Source: Grammothele lineata (lineage: Eukaryota; Basidiomycota; Agaricomycetes; Polyporales; Polyporaceae). From it: a stretch of 64,000 nt of DNA. Made by a program: the position numbers and the translations under genes. This document shows positions 40,181 through 52,757 of this stretch, in pieces. How positions within the stretch are numbered: the first letter of the stretch is position 1; every line of letters begins with the position of its first letter. The stretch lies in assembly GCA_002150815.3 (NCBI GenBank), contig NDFF03000387.1, positions 1 through 64,000 of the forward strand. Reading direction: 5' to 3'. Below the pieces are notes generated by a model. It had not been told where the DNA came from, did no database searches, and saw only the letters and a program-made list of their open reading frames with translations.

Positions 40181-41792
40181 TCACAACGCGAGCCTGTGGC
40201 GCTTGATAGCGGCTACGCGCCTGGACAGCGACGCCAGCGAGGCGTCGTTCAGCTGAGCGAGGGGCCCCGCGAACATCGCGTCCGCGCCGAGCGCGTCCGC
40301 AACACCGCGCATGCCCGCAACCACGCTGCGCATGAGCCCCATGTCCGTCATTGCTGCCGAGCTGCTGAGCGCGCCGGAAACCGCGTGCAAGCAGTCGTTG
40401 ATCTGCACGGTGAGCTCCGCGAGCTCCGCGCGCGCGCTCGCAAGACGGCGCGACTCCTCCGCGAGGGCTTCTGCACGCTGTTCGAGCTCGTGGATACGGG
40501 AGGAAAGCTGGTCCTTTTTGCTGCGCTCGATAGCGAGCTCTGCACGTTTGTTGTCGAGGTTGGAACGCGACGCATCGAGCTGTCGGGAAATTGCGGAGAC
40601 CTTGTCCCGGTATGTGCTCACATTATCGTTGTCTGCGATCATGTTTGCACCCGCGACTATCCAGGAAACAACCGGGAAGGCGATAAAGGTGAGAAAGCTC
40701 TATGAGGTTATTCATGAACGGGAGTTTCTGGAGGGTCGAAAGCAGGTCCACTTACCCCGACGGCCACCGCAGTATGTACCGCATTCCGACTCTCATACTC
40801 GTCTTCAGCACGCGCGAGGGCATTATTCGCGGATGCTAGGTCACCTTCGCTGCCGCGAATGTCATCCTCGAGGCATCTGATGCTCGCCTCTGTGGCCTGG
40901 ATGCGCTCGCCCTCCTGCTGAATTTGAGATGACGTGTCATTAATGGAGTCGGAGACTTCGCGAGCCTCGACTAGGTTCCTCGATTGAACGTCTCCTGTGT
41001 CTCTCAACCATACCGAGGCCCTCTCGGATGCCAGTTTGAAGTTCTGAATCCGTACAAGAGTCAGCTTATTGCCGTCCAGAGAAACAACCACAAAAGCACT
41101 TGCATCTACGACTGCTTGAGAATATCCGAGAAACTCTTGAACGGCGGTGTCAGGGTAGTTCTGCTCCAAGATATCGGAAGTCAGAGCCCTGTCTCGCTGG
41201 AGGAGCAGGATGACGATGTCGTTCATCCCGCAAATCGCGACTTGGACGTTGCTAACAATGGCCGGCTTGTGAGTGTCCATGTCCGGGTACGATGACGGAG
41301 GGCTGGGGCGTAGGAAATCTGCACTCACAAGTTCAAATACCGCACCCAAGGGGAGACTCGCGTGTTTGCGTCCTCGCGTCACGCGCGCCTGTGCAACGCA
41401 AAAGGCAACTTACGGCATCGAGGGGTGATGAAGTCGCAAGGAGGAATGGAAGTCCCTGGGACCCTAGACCGCTGCGGTATGAATCCTCATACGACGAAAC
41501 ATTGCACCGGCTGTGGACTATGACCCTTGCTTCTGACCGCGCTGCGGATCTTCGCTTGCTAAACGCGCAGAGTACGGGGTTTGTAGTAGTACGGATGGGG
41601 CGAGAAGGGTGCGCAGAAGTTGATAGATGAGGAACAGGTGACACTGACACTGGGGGCGATGAGAGTTGAGTGCGTGTTCGGGGCACAGAGTAAGGTGAAC
41701 GTACTTGCGTCGTGGGACATGAACTCATAGGTCGCCTTGAACACAGAGAGTTTGGGAGACTCCGGAAGATTGAAGGCTCGACGTAGCATCAT
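40181..41792 (-). CDS. helical coiled-coil protein B (470 aa) with central hydrophobic segment
   Basis: Exons 41792-41705, 41649-41414, 41388-41329, 41265-40756 and 40699-40181. After an N-terminal region with MMLRRAFNLPESPKLSVFK and a …NVQVAICGMNDIVILLLQRDRAL… core, residues about 230-287 form a coiled coil (SSQIQQEGERIQATEASIRCLEDD…). A roughly 30-residue hydrophobic stretch then appears (TAVAVGSFLTFIAFPVVSWIVAGA, about 288-315), followed by a second coiled coil (about 320-385) and a helical tail. The 56-bp intron at 40700-40755 falls inside the hydrophobic stretch and its removal completes it. The intron at 41389-41413 would be only 25 nt, so the model between 41330 and 41420 is uncertain. 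The architecture parallels gene A and suggests a two-protein system. No signal peptide. Confidence 0.7.
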
Positions 41793-42329
41793 ACGTGCGG
41801 TGGTTTCATACTAGCACTGGGCGAAGTCAAAAGGCGTAGCAACTTGCCTGCCCCGACTTCAGTGTGGAAACCCGACGGCAGTCCGCGGATTCGTATGGTG
41901 ACGTAATGCGTTCGGTCGAGCACGTGCTCTGCAAACACAGGATTCGCGGAGAATGCATCGGAGCTTGAAGTCGATTCTCGAACTTGAACTCGCCTCCTCC
42001 TCCTCTTCGCCGCCTGACGCTCGACCGCGGGTTGTCAGCTAGCCACGGCACAAAAAAAGAATTATCTCCTTGATTCGTGGCACAGGGGGTGAAATACTTC
42101 GCTCATGACAAAGCGGGCACCTGACAGCTGCCAGCATTGCGGACTCGGGCCTCGACGCATCATGTATTAAAGTGAATATACATTGCCAGCCCGAAGTCGC
42201 ATTAGAAATTCCAAATATCCACAGGGAGAAACAGTGGCTGGAGAAGACGACATGCAATGTGAAGTAAGGTTCACTCAACAAGTGCATGTTCTTCGCACAG
42301 CCCTTGAAGAGTGACAGACTCAGTCGCAT
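41793..42329. other. gene B promoter / P450 3' region
   Basis: 537 bp with no gene. Short frames only; no TATA box close to the gene B start. Confidence 0.5.
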
Positions 42330-44698
42330 TCAGACGGGGGCGATGGCGACCTTGAGGTACATTTGCGACTGGGAGCTCTGCTTGCTGACAGCGGGGTACG
42401 CGACGCTGCCGAAGTTCCAGACGATCGGTTTATCGGACAAGTCGAAGGTGAAGGCGTTGACGAGAGTATACAACACGACCTCTGTGAGCGACGTGATCAG
42501 TAACGCATCTCGAGAGAAGTGGGTCGGGATACGCACTCATCTCGAGCTGCGAGAACTTGAACCCGCTATGGTACGATCGTGCGTCAGTCACACAGGTACA
42601 AACTGCACGGATACGAAGGCTTACATGCAAGCATAAGAGCCGCCCAGGAACGTCATCCTGTACACCATTCAGTTAGCCCCAGTATCTCACCAGTTGTACA
42701 GAGCATACGCACAGATTCGCATACACCCCCGGGATACGCGCCTCCTCCACGGCGGGCGGGAGCGGCGTAAGCCACCTCTCGGGCTTGAACTCATCCGCGT
42801 CCTCTCCCCAAAGCGCTCGAGAAGTGTTGCACGCGCGGAGGTTTAGCACGACGTGCGTGCCCTTCTGCACGGGGATCGAGGAGATGGGACGGCCGTCGAC
42901 GCCGGTGATAGGCGCGGAGAGGGGGAGGACGGTGTTTGCGGCGGCCCTGAATTATCGGACCAGCGAAGACATGTGAGAAAGGCGGTGTGCGAGAAATTGG
43001 AGGAAATGGGAACGAAACGCACTCTCTGACGATTATACTGACTGGGGCATAACTGCAGAGGGATCACAGTATCATGAGTACACCGCTCTTGAAATATTTT
43101 ACAACCAAGCCACTCACAGGCGGAGCATTTCCCGGCAGACTGCGTCGAGATATGAGAGCTTGTTGAGCTCGTCATAGGAGATGTTGGCGCCATGAGCCTC
43201 GTGCGCCTCGCGAATCTCCTGCCTGAGCTTGGTCTGCACGTCCGGACGACCGCAGAGAATATGGAGAATTCTCGCGAGTGCGTTCGACGTGGTGTCGGTT
43301 CCAGCCGAGATGAACGTGCTGCACACATGTAGATATAAGTACGTGAACTTGGGAGGAGACTGTTCGAATCTACGTACGCCATCCGTGCGAGGAGCTCGCC
43401 CTCGGGCAGCTTGTCCTCAGCTGCCGCTAACATGTTCTCCCGCACTTACAACAGCAGTGAGTGCATCCCGCGCGAACAAAGTCAGACGAGCAACTCACAG
43501 AGCACGCTCATCACGTCCTTTCTCTCCTCCACTTTACTCACCAACTCCTCGTCCCCACGTGCCAATGCGACCTTCTTATCATCGAACAACGCCACACATC
43601 CCGCGTCTATGGTGTCAACGATGTACTTCAAGCGCTGGACTTTCTTGTTTGGGACGAGGTCGAGCAGCATCCGACGGAACCATGCCGGACCGAGGCTGAG
43701 GAGGAAGGGAAGCAGGCCCCGGAGGTGGCGTAGGTCTGAGCTTGCAGAGCTGACGGGAGGGACATACGTCACGTCACTGCTGTGGTTCTAGATGTACTGG
43801 TGAAGGTAAAAGAAACTTACGCATAACCCTTGACGGCCTCAGTATACGCGTCCTGCGAATCGGCCGTGAGGGGGTCGAACGAGTGCCCGAGCCCGCCCTG
43901 GCCGACGAGTTCGAGCGCGGTCCGGCCCATCCACTCGACCATGTCGATAGTCTGCGGGCCACCCTGGACGCGCGACTCGATGGCAGCCTTGAGCTGGAGT
44001 GGAAGGTGACAATCAGCCTCATCGGCGGCGCCTCGGAAGTTAGGGTCATGGTTCGGAACAGTGAAGCGTACCCGCTGAGTGACCTCGTGGAAGATCGGCG
44101 TGAGATCGCGCATGTGCGCGCCGGAAAAGACGGGATTGAGCATCTTGCGCTGCTTCTTGTGCTTCTGGCCGCGCGTGGAGAGCAGGCCGGGTCCCAAGGC
44201 GAGCATCGAAAACCTGTGAAGAGGGAGTCGTCGTACGGCATACACAAGATACATGGGGAGGATCACATACATTTCGTTGTACGAACTTCTGTTGTACATT
44301 TCCTGGTCCTTGAGTAAAATCGAATGGAGAGCTTTTGTGTCGTAGATATGCAGCCACGGTTCCTGTATGAGATGTTGAGCGGCCGAGTACAATTCTCTCA
44401 GATTAGATACCTACACGGAAGAATCCATAGATGCGTGAGACCGGGCCGTAGTCGTCCCGAAGAGACTTGAGAAAGTCCCAAGCGTTGTGTCCGTACATTA
44501 CCTTCATGTTCCCTAATGAAAGAAATCAAGTAAGATGACGTCGTTTCAGATGAAACACTCAGACCTACCTGATAAGAAGTTACCTGAGGAGGGACCAGGA
44601 ATATTGTTGAATGGCGGGCGGATGATGCGAGTGTAGATGAGGCGGACAGCTACATGAAGAACGATAGCTGTAGCCACAAAGACGACGAAGGATAACAT
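42330..44698 (-). CDS. cytochrome P450 monooxygenase
   Basis: Heme-thiolate enzyme, 543 residues in 13 exons: 44698-44569, 44512-44415, 44362-44271, 44213-44072, 43993-43821, about 43749-43499, 43444-43378, 43318-43118, 43052-43023, 42946-42713, 42657-42625, 42565-42537, 42481-42330. Residues 1-25 are an ER anchor, then the proline hinge NIPGPSSGNFLSGN. The I-helix AGTDTT is at 323-328, ExxR (EMLR) at 381-384 and PERW at 449-452. The heme loop FLGGSYACIG spans 476-485 with ligand C483, but the usual Arg two residues before Cys is Tyr481. The acceptor of exon 6 has several in-frame choices. It resembles the expanded basidiomycete families near CYP5150; substrate unknown. TATA box 54 bp upstream. 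Confidence 0.9.
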
Positions 44699-44751
44699 GG
44701 CTGATAAGCAGGAGGACTGGTGGTTTGAGAGTGACACCGATGGGGCAACAA

Positions 44752-44759
44752 CTTATATA
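44752..44759 (-). promoter_or_regulatory. TATA box of the P450 gene
   Basis: TATATAAG on the minus strand, 54-61 bp upstream of the ATG at 44698. Confidence 0.6.
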
Positions 44760-45324
44760 GCTCTTCTCTCCAGAGACCTGCAGGCGATACTGCATCAGCA
44801 GGACACGCTGTCACCGCGTGCTTTAGGAATGCTAGAGGAGAGTTTCAGCAGTATCCCCACAGCGGGACCGAGGAGCGGTCTGGAACGAGGAGCTAGAGAT
44901 TGAACTTTCTCCTGGCAGTTCGGTACACATGCTACTAGTGGCTAGTGATCACCGGGCGCGATGGGCTGCCGCCGAGTACGGTCCCAGGGGTGACGACCGC
45001 GGTCGTTTGGAGTGACTTTCAGGTCAGGGCTCGGCCGACCATTCACTTGCCCTCGGCCGAGGAAAGCCTGAGAGAGAAGGACCACGTCGCCCCGTGCGCG
45101 AACATGTTTCTGGCAGAACGGTTGCAGCGGTTGCATACTTGCACCGAGAAGGCGACGATGTCAACTGCGTCCCCTAGGACTCGCCGTTCGGCCCGACGTC
45201 TGCTTCTTCGGCAACGGGTCCTCCAAGGTTCTGTCGTACTTACGCCAGTGGCGGAATCGCGGATGCTGTTCTCATCTGAACATAATATGCGCATCGCCGC
45301 TCGCCCATTTCTCTAAGATAGCGA

Positions 45325-48154
45325 CTATATGTGATGTTTGGCGAGAACTAGCAAAGGAGTCAACGAGAGTGAAAACGATATGTGAGAGAAAAACCGACCG
45401 TCAGTTATCGCAAGGGGTCTGTCTCCAAAGGGTGATAAGTGGATGGGGTTAGCGGGGTTGCTGGAAGTTGCCACTGGGAACTGAACCTGAATTCCGATGT
45501 TCACCGCCCGCGGTTGCTCCGCGGCGGCGCTGAGGGTGACTAAGAATGGCGAGCCATTTGGGCTAAGGGACACATTCTGCCAGGTCGCCACTGACAGGAA
45601 GTGACAGTATCATTCCAACAGCATGCAACGCGATTTGATCATAATCATGGCCACGTACATGTTTCAGCACCCCGGCCCTTTCAAGGCTCGATCGGTTGCG
45701 TGTAACGTACCCACGACCGTCACAAACTCCAACGGCTGTTGCTCGAAGCAGAAAAAAGAGCCGAGACTATGGCGCCTGGGCCGACGGAGGTCTGGTGACC
45801 CATTGATATGAGTGGGGGCGCGTCGACTTCTAGCCTGCGACTTCAGTAGGACAGCCTGAAGAGTCTGGTTGTGGCTCGAAGCCAAGCGCGCACTGCGCAT
45901 GGAAGTTTTGAAGCGCTGTGGGCCTCACTTACGAAGTTGGATCACTGTAGTCATGAGGTATGCGTAGTCAGTAGACGTTCTCACCCAACCTGCACTTACC
46001 TGCGAGTCCCAGCATTGGGCAATCGTATCGATCATAGCCATCACTGTCCGACGCGGACGATTGAGTATGTGATGCGGCGTATCTGAGAATGCGTCGACGG
46101 TCCATGACAAAGTTGCTCCAGTCCGATATTCTCCCGGGTGGTAACTAGAGAACATGTTTTCAATGGAAGACGAGAGGGAGTCGAATGAAAGTTGGACTGT
46201 CACACCAGGAGTCTGAGTTTGCCGGTGCTCGCCTTGACTCAGGGACTCCGTGTGCCACGTGGCCCGTGCCGTGAGGGCCAGCGGGCCGCCGACTGCCGTC
46301 GGCTACAGGTATGAGGCGCTTCGTCACAGGTTTTGTGCTGGGACGTCCAGCCGGTGCGCTTTCCCAACGCCATTCAACCTGAACGTCTACGCGAGTCTAC
46401 CTCCTGGCCCCCCGCTAATGCGCTCAACGATCTTCCTGAGAGTATATCTCCGAGATGAGTGCGTTTCGACACTATTGGTGCCTTGTGCTCGGCTTCCAAG
46501 GATGGGCGCTGGCTGCGCATATTGCGACCTTGTGAGTAGCCCCACCATTATCTTCACGCAACGATCCTTTCAAGAGAATAAAACCCAGAACGACCCTGAG
46601 GGAAATTCTCAATGCGCTGTGTTGCTCAGGGTTGAATGCTCGCCTGCTGAGCCCGGATCGGGGGTAAGTTCGCTACGGAATTTATGGATAGTCTTCTGTG
46701 TCCATTCTCTCGTTTAGTAACTCGTATATTTCATCTCGTCTATCATTCTTATGACCCATACCCTCTGCCCGTTCTCAAAATCCGGGCTGATACTTAGCCG
46801 TCGCCCATGGACCAGCGCACCGGCCAGGAAACACTTACAGCAAGCGAGTGGGTTGTGTTGGTATCGTCTTGAGCCGGTAAAGCCTGTCTGTTCTCGCTTG
46901 GGCTGCATGTCCAACACGACGGTTCAAAAAGTCAACAGCGATAAGCAGAATCCATCTTATCTATCATTAATTTATCTCTCCCAAAGTGCGTACTCCTCCG
47001 GCCCGTTATCGTCGAACCGCTAGAGCCCGACGTCATGGTGTGGACCGTTGAGTGCGTCCGGACACTACGAAAATTAGTCTGTCATTATTATGTTCTCTAT
47101 CTATGTCATAACAGGACAGTCGGGTTGATTTCATTATTTCATTCCAGAAACTAATCTGTTCTACAACAGGGCCTACGTTTCCATAGCCTGAGTGACTTTA
47201 CACTGTCAATTTACTCTGATCGCTGTAAGCAGCTTCCTTTTTAGTTTTTCGGATGTGCTACATACTCGTTTCCTGACTCGCGACGTAGCTACCCTGTGCA
47301 TGCTCACGTGCGCACGCCGATGCGGGGCTGGAATGTACCGTCTGACACTAAGTCGACGGAGAGTAGAACAAGTTCTTCAAACGAGTGGGGGAATTCAGGA
47401 AAATACCCCTGTGTCATCGATAAGTAACAGGAGATTCACCACGTAAGGCATCTGGCAGATTTGATGAACGTACCAAGAACTTCCGGAGCTCGCGTATAGC
47501 GTATACCGCTAGCTGTCCGCGAGTCAACCGGCGTACTCGTCCCTGGCGAACACGGGATATAGAGACTTGTCTCCGATAACGATACATAGTGCCATCTATG
47601 TTGAACTTTACGAGGAAGAGACGTATGCATCAGTAGAAGGTTTCCCCCAAACGCAACAATACTCACGAAGAACGTGAACGACATCTTTTGGGCGAGAATG
47701 ATGTCATCTCCAAAGGCAGCTACATCGTTGTTGCCTTGAGTAGCAAATCCCTGGAGTAGCACATCCGGCGCAGAAACTGCGTTATAAAACACAGGGAGAG
47801 GCTGGTTGAGAATCCTGGTCCGATGAGCACCATTGATATAGGTTTGTTGCTCTATTTCCTGGCCAATAGATGTGAGTTCGTCGTTTCAATATAGGGAATA
47901 ATCATAACTTACTCGAAAAGGGAGCCCGGAACTCAAAGGTCGCGATACAGTTGAATTCAACTGTACAAGGTCCATAGCCAAATCTGTGGTGATAGCATAA
48001 TATCAGGATCTCTGAAGCGTAGTATAGGAAAGGCGTGTACGAACCAATGATTGGTGCAGCGGTGAGAGCAGTCAAACAGATGCAAAAGTAACAGCCAGAG
48101 AGGACCAGTATTATTGTCGGAGACTGGGGAGCTTGAGGCTCGCTGCTTCATCAA
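45325..48154 (-). pseudogene. scattered exon-like fragments of one or two unrecognised genes
   Basis: Three minus-strand stretches look like real protein but I could not chain them. One is 45400-45591 (…WQNVSLSPNGSPFLVTLSAA…). Another is 45944-46310 (…VQLSFDSLSSSIENMFSSYHPGEYR…MIDTIAQCWDSQ, ending at a GTAAGT). The third is 47680-47860 (…PVFYNAVSAPDVLLQGFATQ…FGDDIILAQ…). Near 48050-48120 one frame encodes a hydrophobic helix (IILVLSGCYFCICLTALTAAPIIG). Stops or wrong phases block every join I tried, so this is either a gene with unusual introns or a decaying one. No family recognised. Confidence 0.35.
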
Positions 48155-51100
48155 CTTGGCAAGCTATATACGCGTCAAAATCCAGGCTACACTAGTCGAA
48201 GATTGAAAGTAACTTTGCCCAATGATAATCGCCTGACATCCTGCGCAGAGGCTAGCAAGTGGTAAGTTTAATGACAGCTCAGGAGTGAGAGAAACTGGAT
48301 GCCAGGTGAGACACACGTACACGAGGAAGGGCATCATAAATATCTAGGATGAACGGTTCAAGTTGAGCGCCTGTATCCGAACGCTTGAAGGAGTTAACAC
48401 GGCGAACCATAGAGTAAGATAAGCCTAGAGCACTCACAGGGAACGGCGCACCTGGCAGCCTGCAGAGAGAACTTGAAGAAGAATAGATATCACAAACATA
48501 TAATTAAGAACTAGAGGCATAGAGATTCCGAGCGGAGAGCTGCATGACACCGTCGCGACGAGCATGAGAGTCCGAGGGAGATCGGAAGTGTGAACGAGCT
48601 ACAAAAGAGGCTAACCGCCGGCGACTCAATGCGAGCGTTACAGAGTCCGAGATAGAGAAGTCTAAGGAACGAAGGAAGCGGGAGGCTGTAAAGCTTCCGT
48701 ACCGGGGAGAGTGCGCAAAAGTAGTAGGAGCCTTTCGACTCTGAGGTGCCAGGGAGATGAGTGGCCATACTAGGTGGCGATCCAAGCGGTCAATCTCGTA
48801 TCGGGTCAGCCAATCTCGCGCGTGAGTTCGGAAGGCACGCATGGCACTGTGGCGAACGCGACGACTCGGAGGAAAATGTGTAATTGGAGAGAAGGTCACT
48901 GGCACCTAAGAAGGTTCTATATCCCAGTAAGTATAATGGTACAGGTGAGGTGCGGCCGCTACGAGCCTGTACTACCTAGGCTGGCAGACTGGTTACGAGG
49001 CCGGAGTCCCGAGTCGCTGGTACACTACAGAGCCGCCGCGAATTGAAAGACACCGGCCAGAGCCAAACAGAGATCCGGATCTCCCAAGGCTTAGCGAGCG
49101 GAGCCCTTGAATTCTCAAGACCCCTTAACGTAAGAACGACCGTAATGATACCCCGGGCTTCTTACCAGAGACTCGTGCGAGGGAGTACTAGTGTGGGCAC
49201 TCGCGATGGCAGCCTGGGACGCCGGGGAAGGGGCTAATAGATACGACCTCCAAGTGGTTTTGATCTACACGCGCACGTGTACCCGATCCTCACCACTACC
49301 GCGGGGGACAGGTCCAGAACGCGGGGCCCGGAGTTGATTGTGCGTGTGGGGCCTGCTGTGCACATACCCTCTCTGAGCTGACTCGGAGTCATTGCGACCA
49401 ACATGTATAGTATGGGTGGATGTAGACCCTCACCAAGTCATTTCTATGCACAGCTGAGGTACACTGAAATACACCTTCATGCGAAAATCCGTTGTGTGCT
49501 ACCGCCGTACGCCGAGTAAGCGAGGACGCGGGGACGTGCGAGGGGGAGAACGCCGGTCAGGCGGCCACCGCTTTGCGGAAGACAAGCCGAACCCAGCGCC
49601 TAGCATCCAAGAGTGCTCGCAGCCTTTGGAGCCTTCGTCCCTCGCGACGCCATGTGCTCTGTGTGCACTCCATATGCGCTCCATGTGCACGCCATGTGAG
49701 CTTCACATGGCCGTACTCGAACTGCGCAGTCTTCGACCGCAAATGTCTCATTGGCTTTTTTTACTCCTCGCTTTGCCACGATGTGGCACCGCGAGTGATC
49801 CTCAGAGAGAGGCTTGAGCTAGGTTTGGATATCAGGGCTCGAAAAGCTTCATTATAGCCGGTACTGGGTTGTGATCCCGGGTGAAGACTCAGGTATTGAC
49901 TTCGAACATATAATCAAACGTAATTGACTTGCGAACCGGCATCCACCTGCATGAGAAAAGACATCCTGAAGGATGGCTGACCTTTGTCAGCCTCCGATTT
50001 CTAAACCACATGGCTGAATTTAGGAAGGGCCGCAGTCACGGTACGGAGTAGGCACGCGGGGCACTTCTATGTGGGTGCGAGCGGCGTAGTAAACGGACGC
50101 AATCACTTACCCGTTGCCAACACGGCCCACAGGATACAGTACTACAGAGAAATGGGCGCAGGAGATCATTGAGAACGCTCATCATACTACAGCACAAGAG
50201 TCAGGGTTAGAGGATGTGTCTACTTAGTAGTTTTGGTTTGCGCTTCGACCCCCGCACTCGTATACTACACCCATTGCTGTCCAACGGGTATGGGGGGCGC
50301 GGATATGTATTTGCGCGGTATCTTTACGCGCCATCGTTGCAGATCGCAATTGTAAGTCCTAGGGCAAGCGCATGAGCGAATGTGTCACAAGATATACATG
50401 CCACGCCGTTTGCCTGTGAGCCCTGGGCTCTCTGGGCGGCCGCACAAGAGGACAAGAATGCAGGGACGCTACCCGGGACGCGGGGATGGGCCTGCCCCGA
50501 GAGGCTGTCGCAGGGCACTGCCGCGTGCCACGCCGGGGATCCCTCGTCTCTCGGGCCTTGTTGAATTGAGCCACTTGCTTTACCACGCGGCACCACGTGC
50601 TCTTCGTATGGCATTCGCCGATTTACACCGCGTCTGCGTGGTTCATAACTTAAACACTGAACTGGAGAGACAGGCGAGCGGGAGTGAAGAGACAGAACTG
50701 CGAGTCGACTGAGTCTTGAGAGACTACGAGCCACAATTCTTACTATCAGGGACACAAAGACTTTTGTAAAGCGATCAAAGCGAAGTAAATAAACATCATA
50801 ACTTGTTCATCAGTCCGATCCAAAGTCCGACGGTAAGGCCGCTTATCCCCAACAAATACTACGGTTCGATTATCGCAGCGGCTGCCTATGTATCATCTAC
50901 AAGAGGCGCCATCGCTTCGCTCCGGCCAGTTGTGGCCAGGAGGCTCAGGATGTGTAAATTGGGCCTGTGAACGACTGGAGAAATAACACATAATGGCTCG
51001 AAGGTTCAACCTGCGTACTGCTGAGTTTGTCTGTGGTATGGATGCAGCACGGAACGATGTATGCGTGCATTCCCGCTCAGTCCAACTCGGCAGGATGCTT

Positions 51101-52757
51101 ACTCGCTCCATCGTTTTCGTGGAGATTCTGCTTGATGCGAGACTGCGCGCTGTTCTCCCTGGTTCTCTCTAATCCTATTTACGTCTCATCTTTCGCTCTC
51201 GTTTCGTATACGCACACAGCCCCCTCAGCGCCTTGGCAATGTAAGTATTAGGGCAGCTGGCAAGATGTAGCTCATGTAGTGCTATATGTACGAACGATGC
51301 TCTGAACTACGTTACGCGCGCTGCGCGCGCGTATGTCTACCCTGGGAGGCGGGGATGTAAGGGAGAGTACGAGAATGGGAGAAATGGGGGGGAGAGTATA
51401 AGTACGTGGTGTGGCTCGCTAAAGGGACATCCATTCAATCGACGTCAATAGGATGGGTTCACTGAGCTGGAAAGCGTATGAAGTCACAGACGGCGTAGGG
51501 GGACTCAACAGGTCGGGTGGTGGACGCTGACAATGGCGAGGACTGGACGGTTTGGCACCGTGACGTTGAGAGCTCGGAAGAGGGCCTTGGGCAATGGCGG
51601 CGGGAAGATGCAAGCAGGCGGAGTCTGAGAAGGACAATATTGAGCGAGTGAGACATGTCGTCATGAGGTGGGTCACCCGGGGGTCACGGGTGGGCGTTGG
51701 AAAGAAGCGCTGAGGCCAAACAGGGCCAAACGAATTCGAGCCATCTGCGTAAGTATATCTCTTATGTGGCCGCCTGTGCGCGCCTGGCCGCTCTTGGCAG
51801 GCTGTCGTCACTAGTCTCATGTCGCACGCAAGCCCCACAATTTCTCGCATGGCACCCTTCCTACGACTTCTCTCAGGCTTTATCGTCGGACTCTGTAACG
51901 GATGCACGTCAGCCGGCTCCTGGCGCTCGCTTACGCTTCTCACCTTCGGGTTCTTACGCTCACGTACGTCTTCCTGCTTCTCGATCGTCTTTCTGCCGCC
52001 TCAGTCCGTCTCTCTGCGCACCCCCTCATCACACGGTCGCATAGTTCCCTGTGCTCGTCTTCCTTCACCACACTTCTCTCTCTCGGACTCTCTAACGAAC
52101 ACGCGTGGTGGGCCAGCTCCCGGCCCTGGCTTACTCTTCTCTCTCTGACCTTCACACTGGCGCCGCCCGCACTGTGCACGTCTTTCCGCTATCCTTCTGT
52201 CCCTGGTTGCATTGTGAGCCGATATCGCCTCTGGCTGTTGCCGCGTGCTGGCCCTGGTGCCTTGTGAGGCTCCGTCCAAAAGTGAACTTCCGTCACTTGT
52301 GGGAAATCGGATTATGGTCCCGCCCCAAGGCCTCGCATTTTTCGCTAACGACACTGGTTCCGCTCTGTGTAGATGCTGGCGGGCAACTCATTAGTCGACA
52401 GCATATGAGAATATAGCCATGGACTGCTCCAGCTTGTTGATTAACACGCCTCTGATCATCCATTGATTAATCTAGTGAGATACGAGAACACAAATGCCGC
52501 TACCAACATGCTACTGTGTCGAGAGTCACACGCGCGCGAGAGGAATAATTTGCCATTCTCCACCCGTTAGTCGTCCGAGCGAAACTCGGAGGTGTATGGA
52601 TCCATGATGACACCGTGTTGCTTTTCATGAATTATTGTACCACATGGTAGTTTGTTTTTCTGCAATATGCTCACCGAAGAGCGTAAAACGCATAGCAAAC
52701 GTGCTGAACTCAGAGACTGTTTACAGTTGGAGCCGTGCTACGAACATACCCGAAGAC
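48155..52757. other. 4.6-kb region without supported genes
   Basis: Overlapping frames on both strands, none with domains or consistent splicing. Features seen: a motif like CTCGGACTCTGTAACG that recurs near 48650 (minus), 51888 and 52082 (plus); a cluster of CCATGTG-type repeats at 49650-49712 ending in a hairpin (GCCATGTGA/TCACATGGC, 49691-49711); and an alternating GC run near 51318-51332. It is probably degraded repeats and intergenic DNA. Confidence 0.45.
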
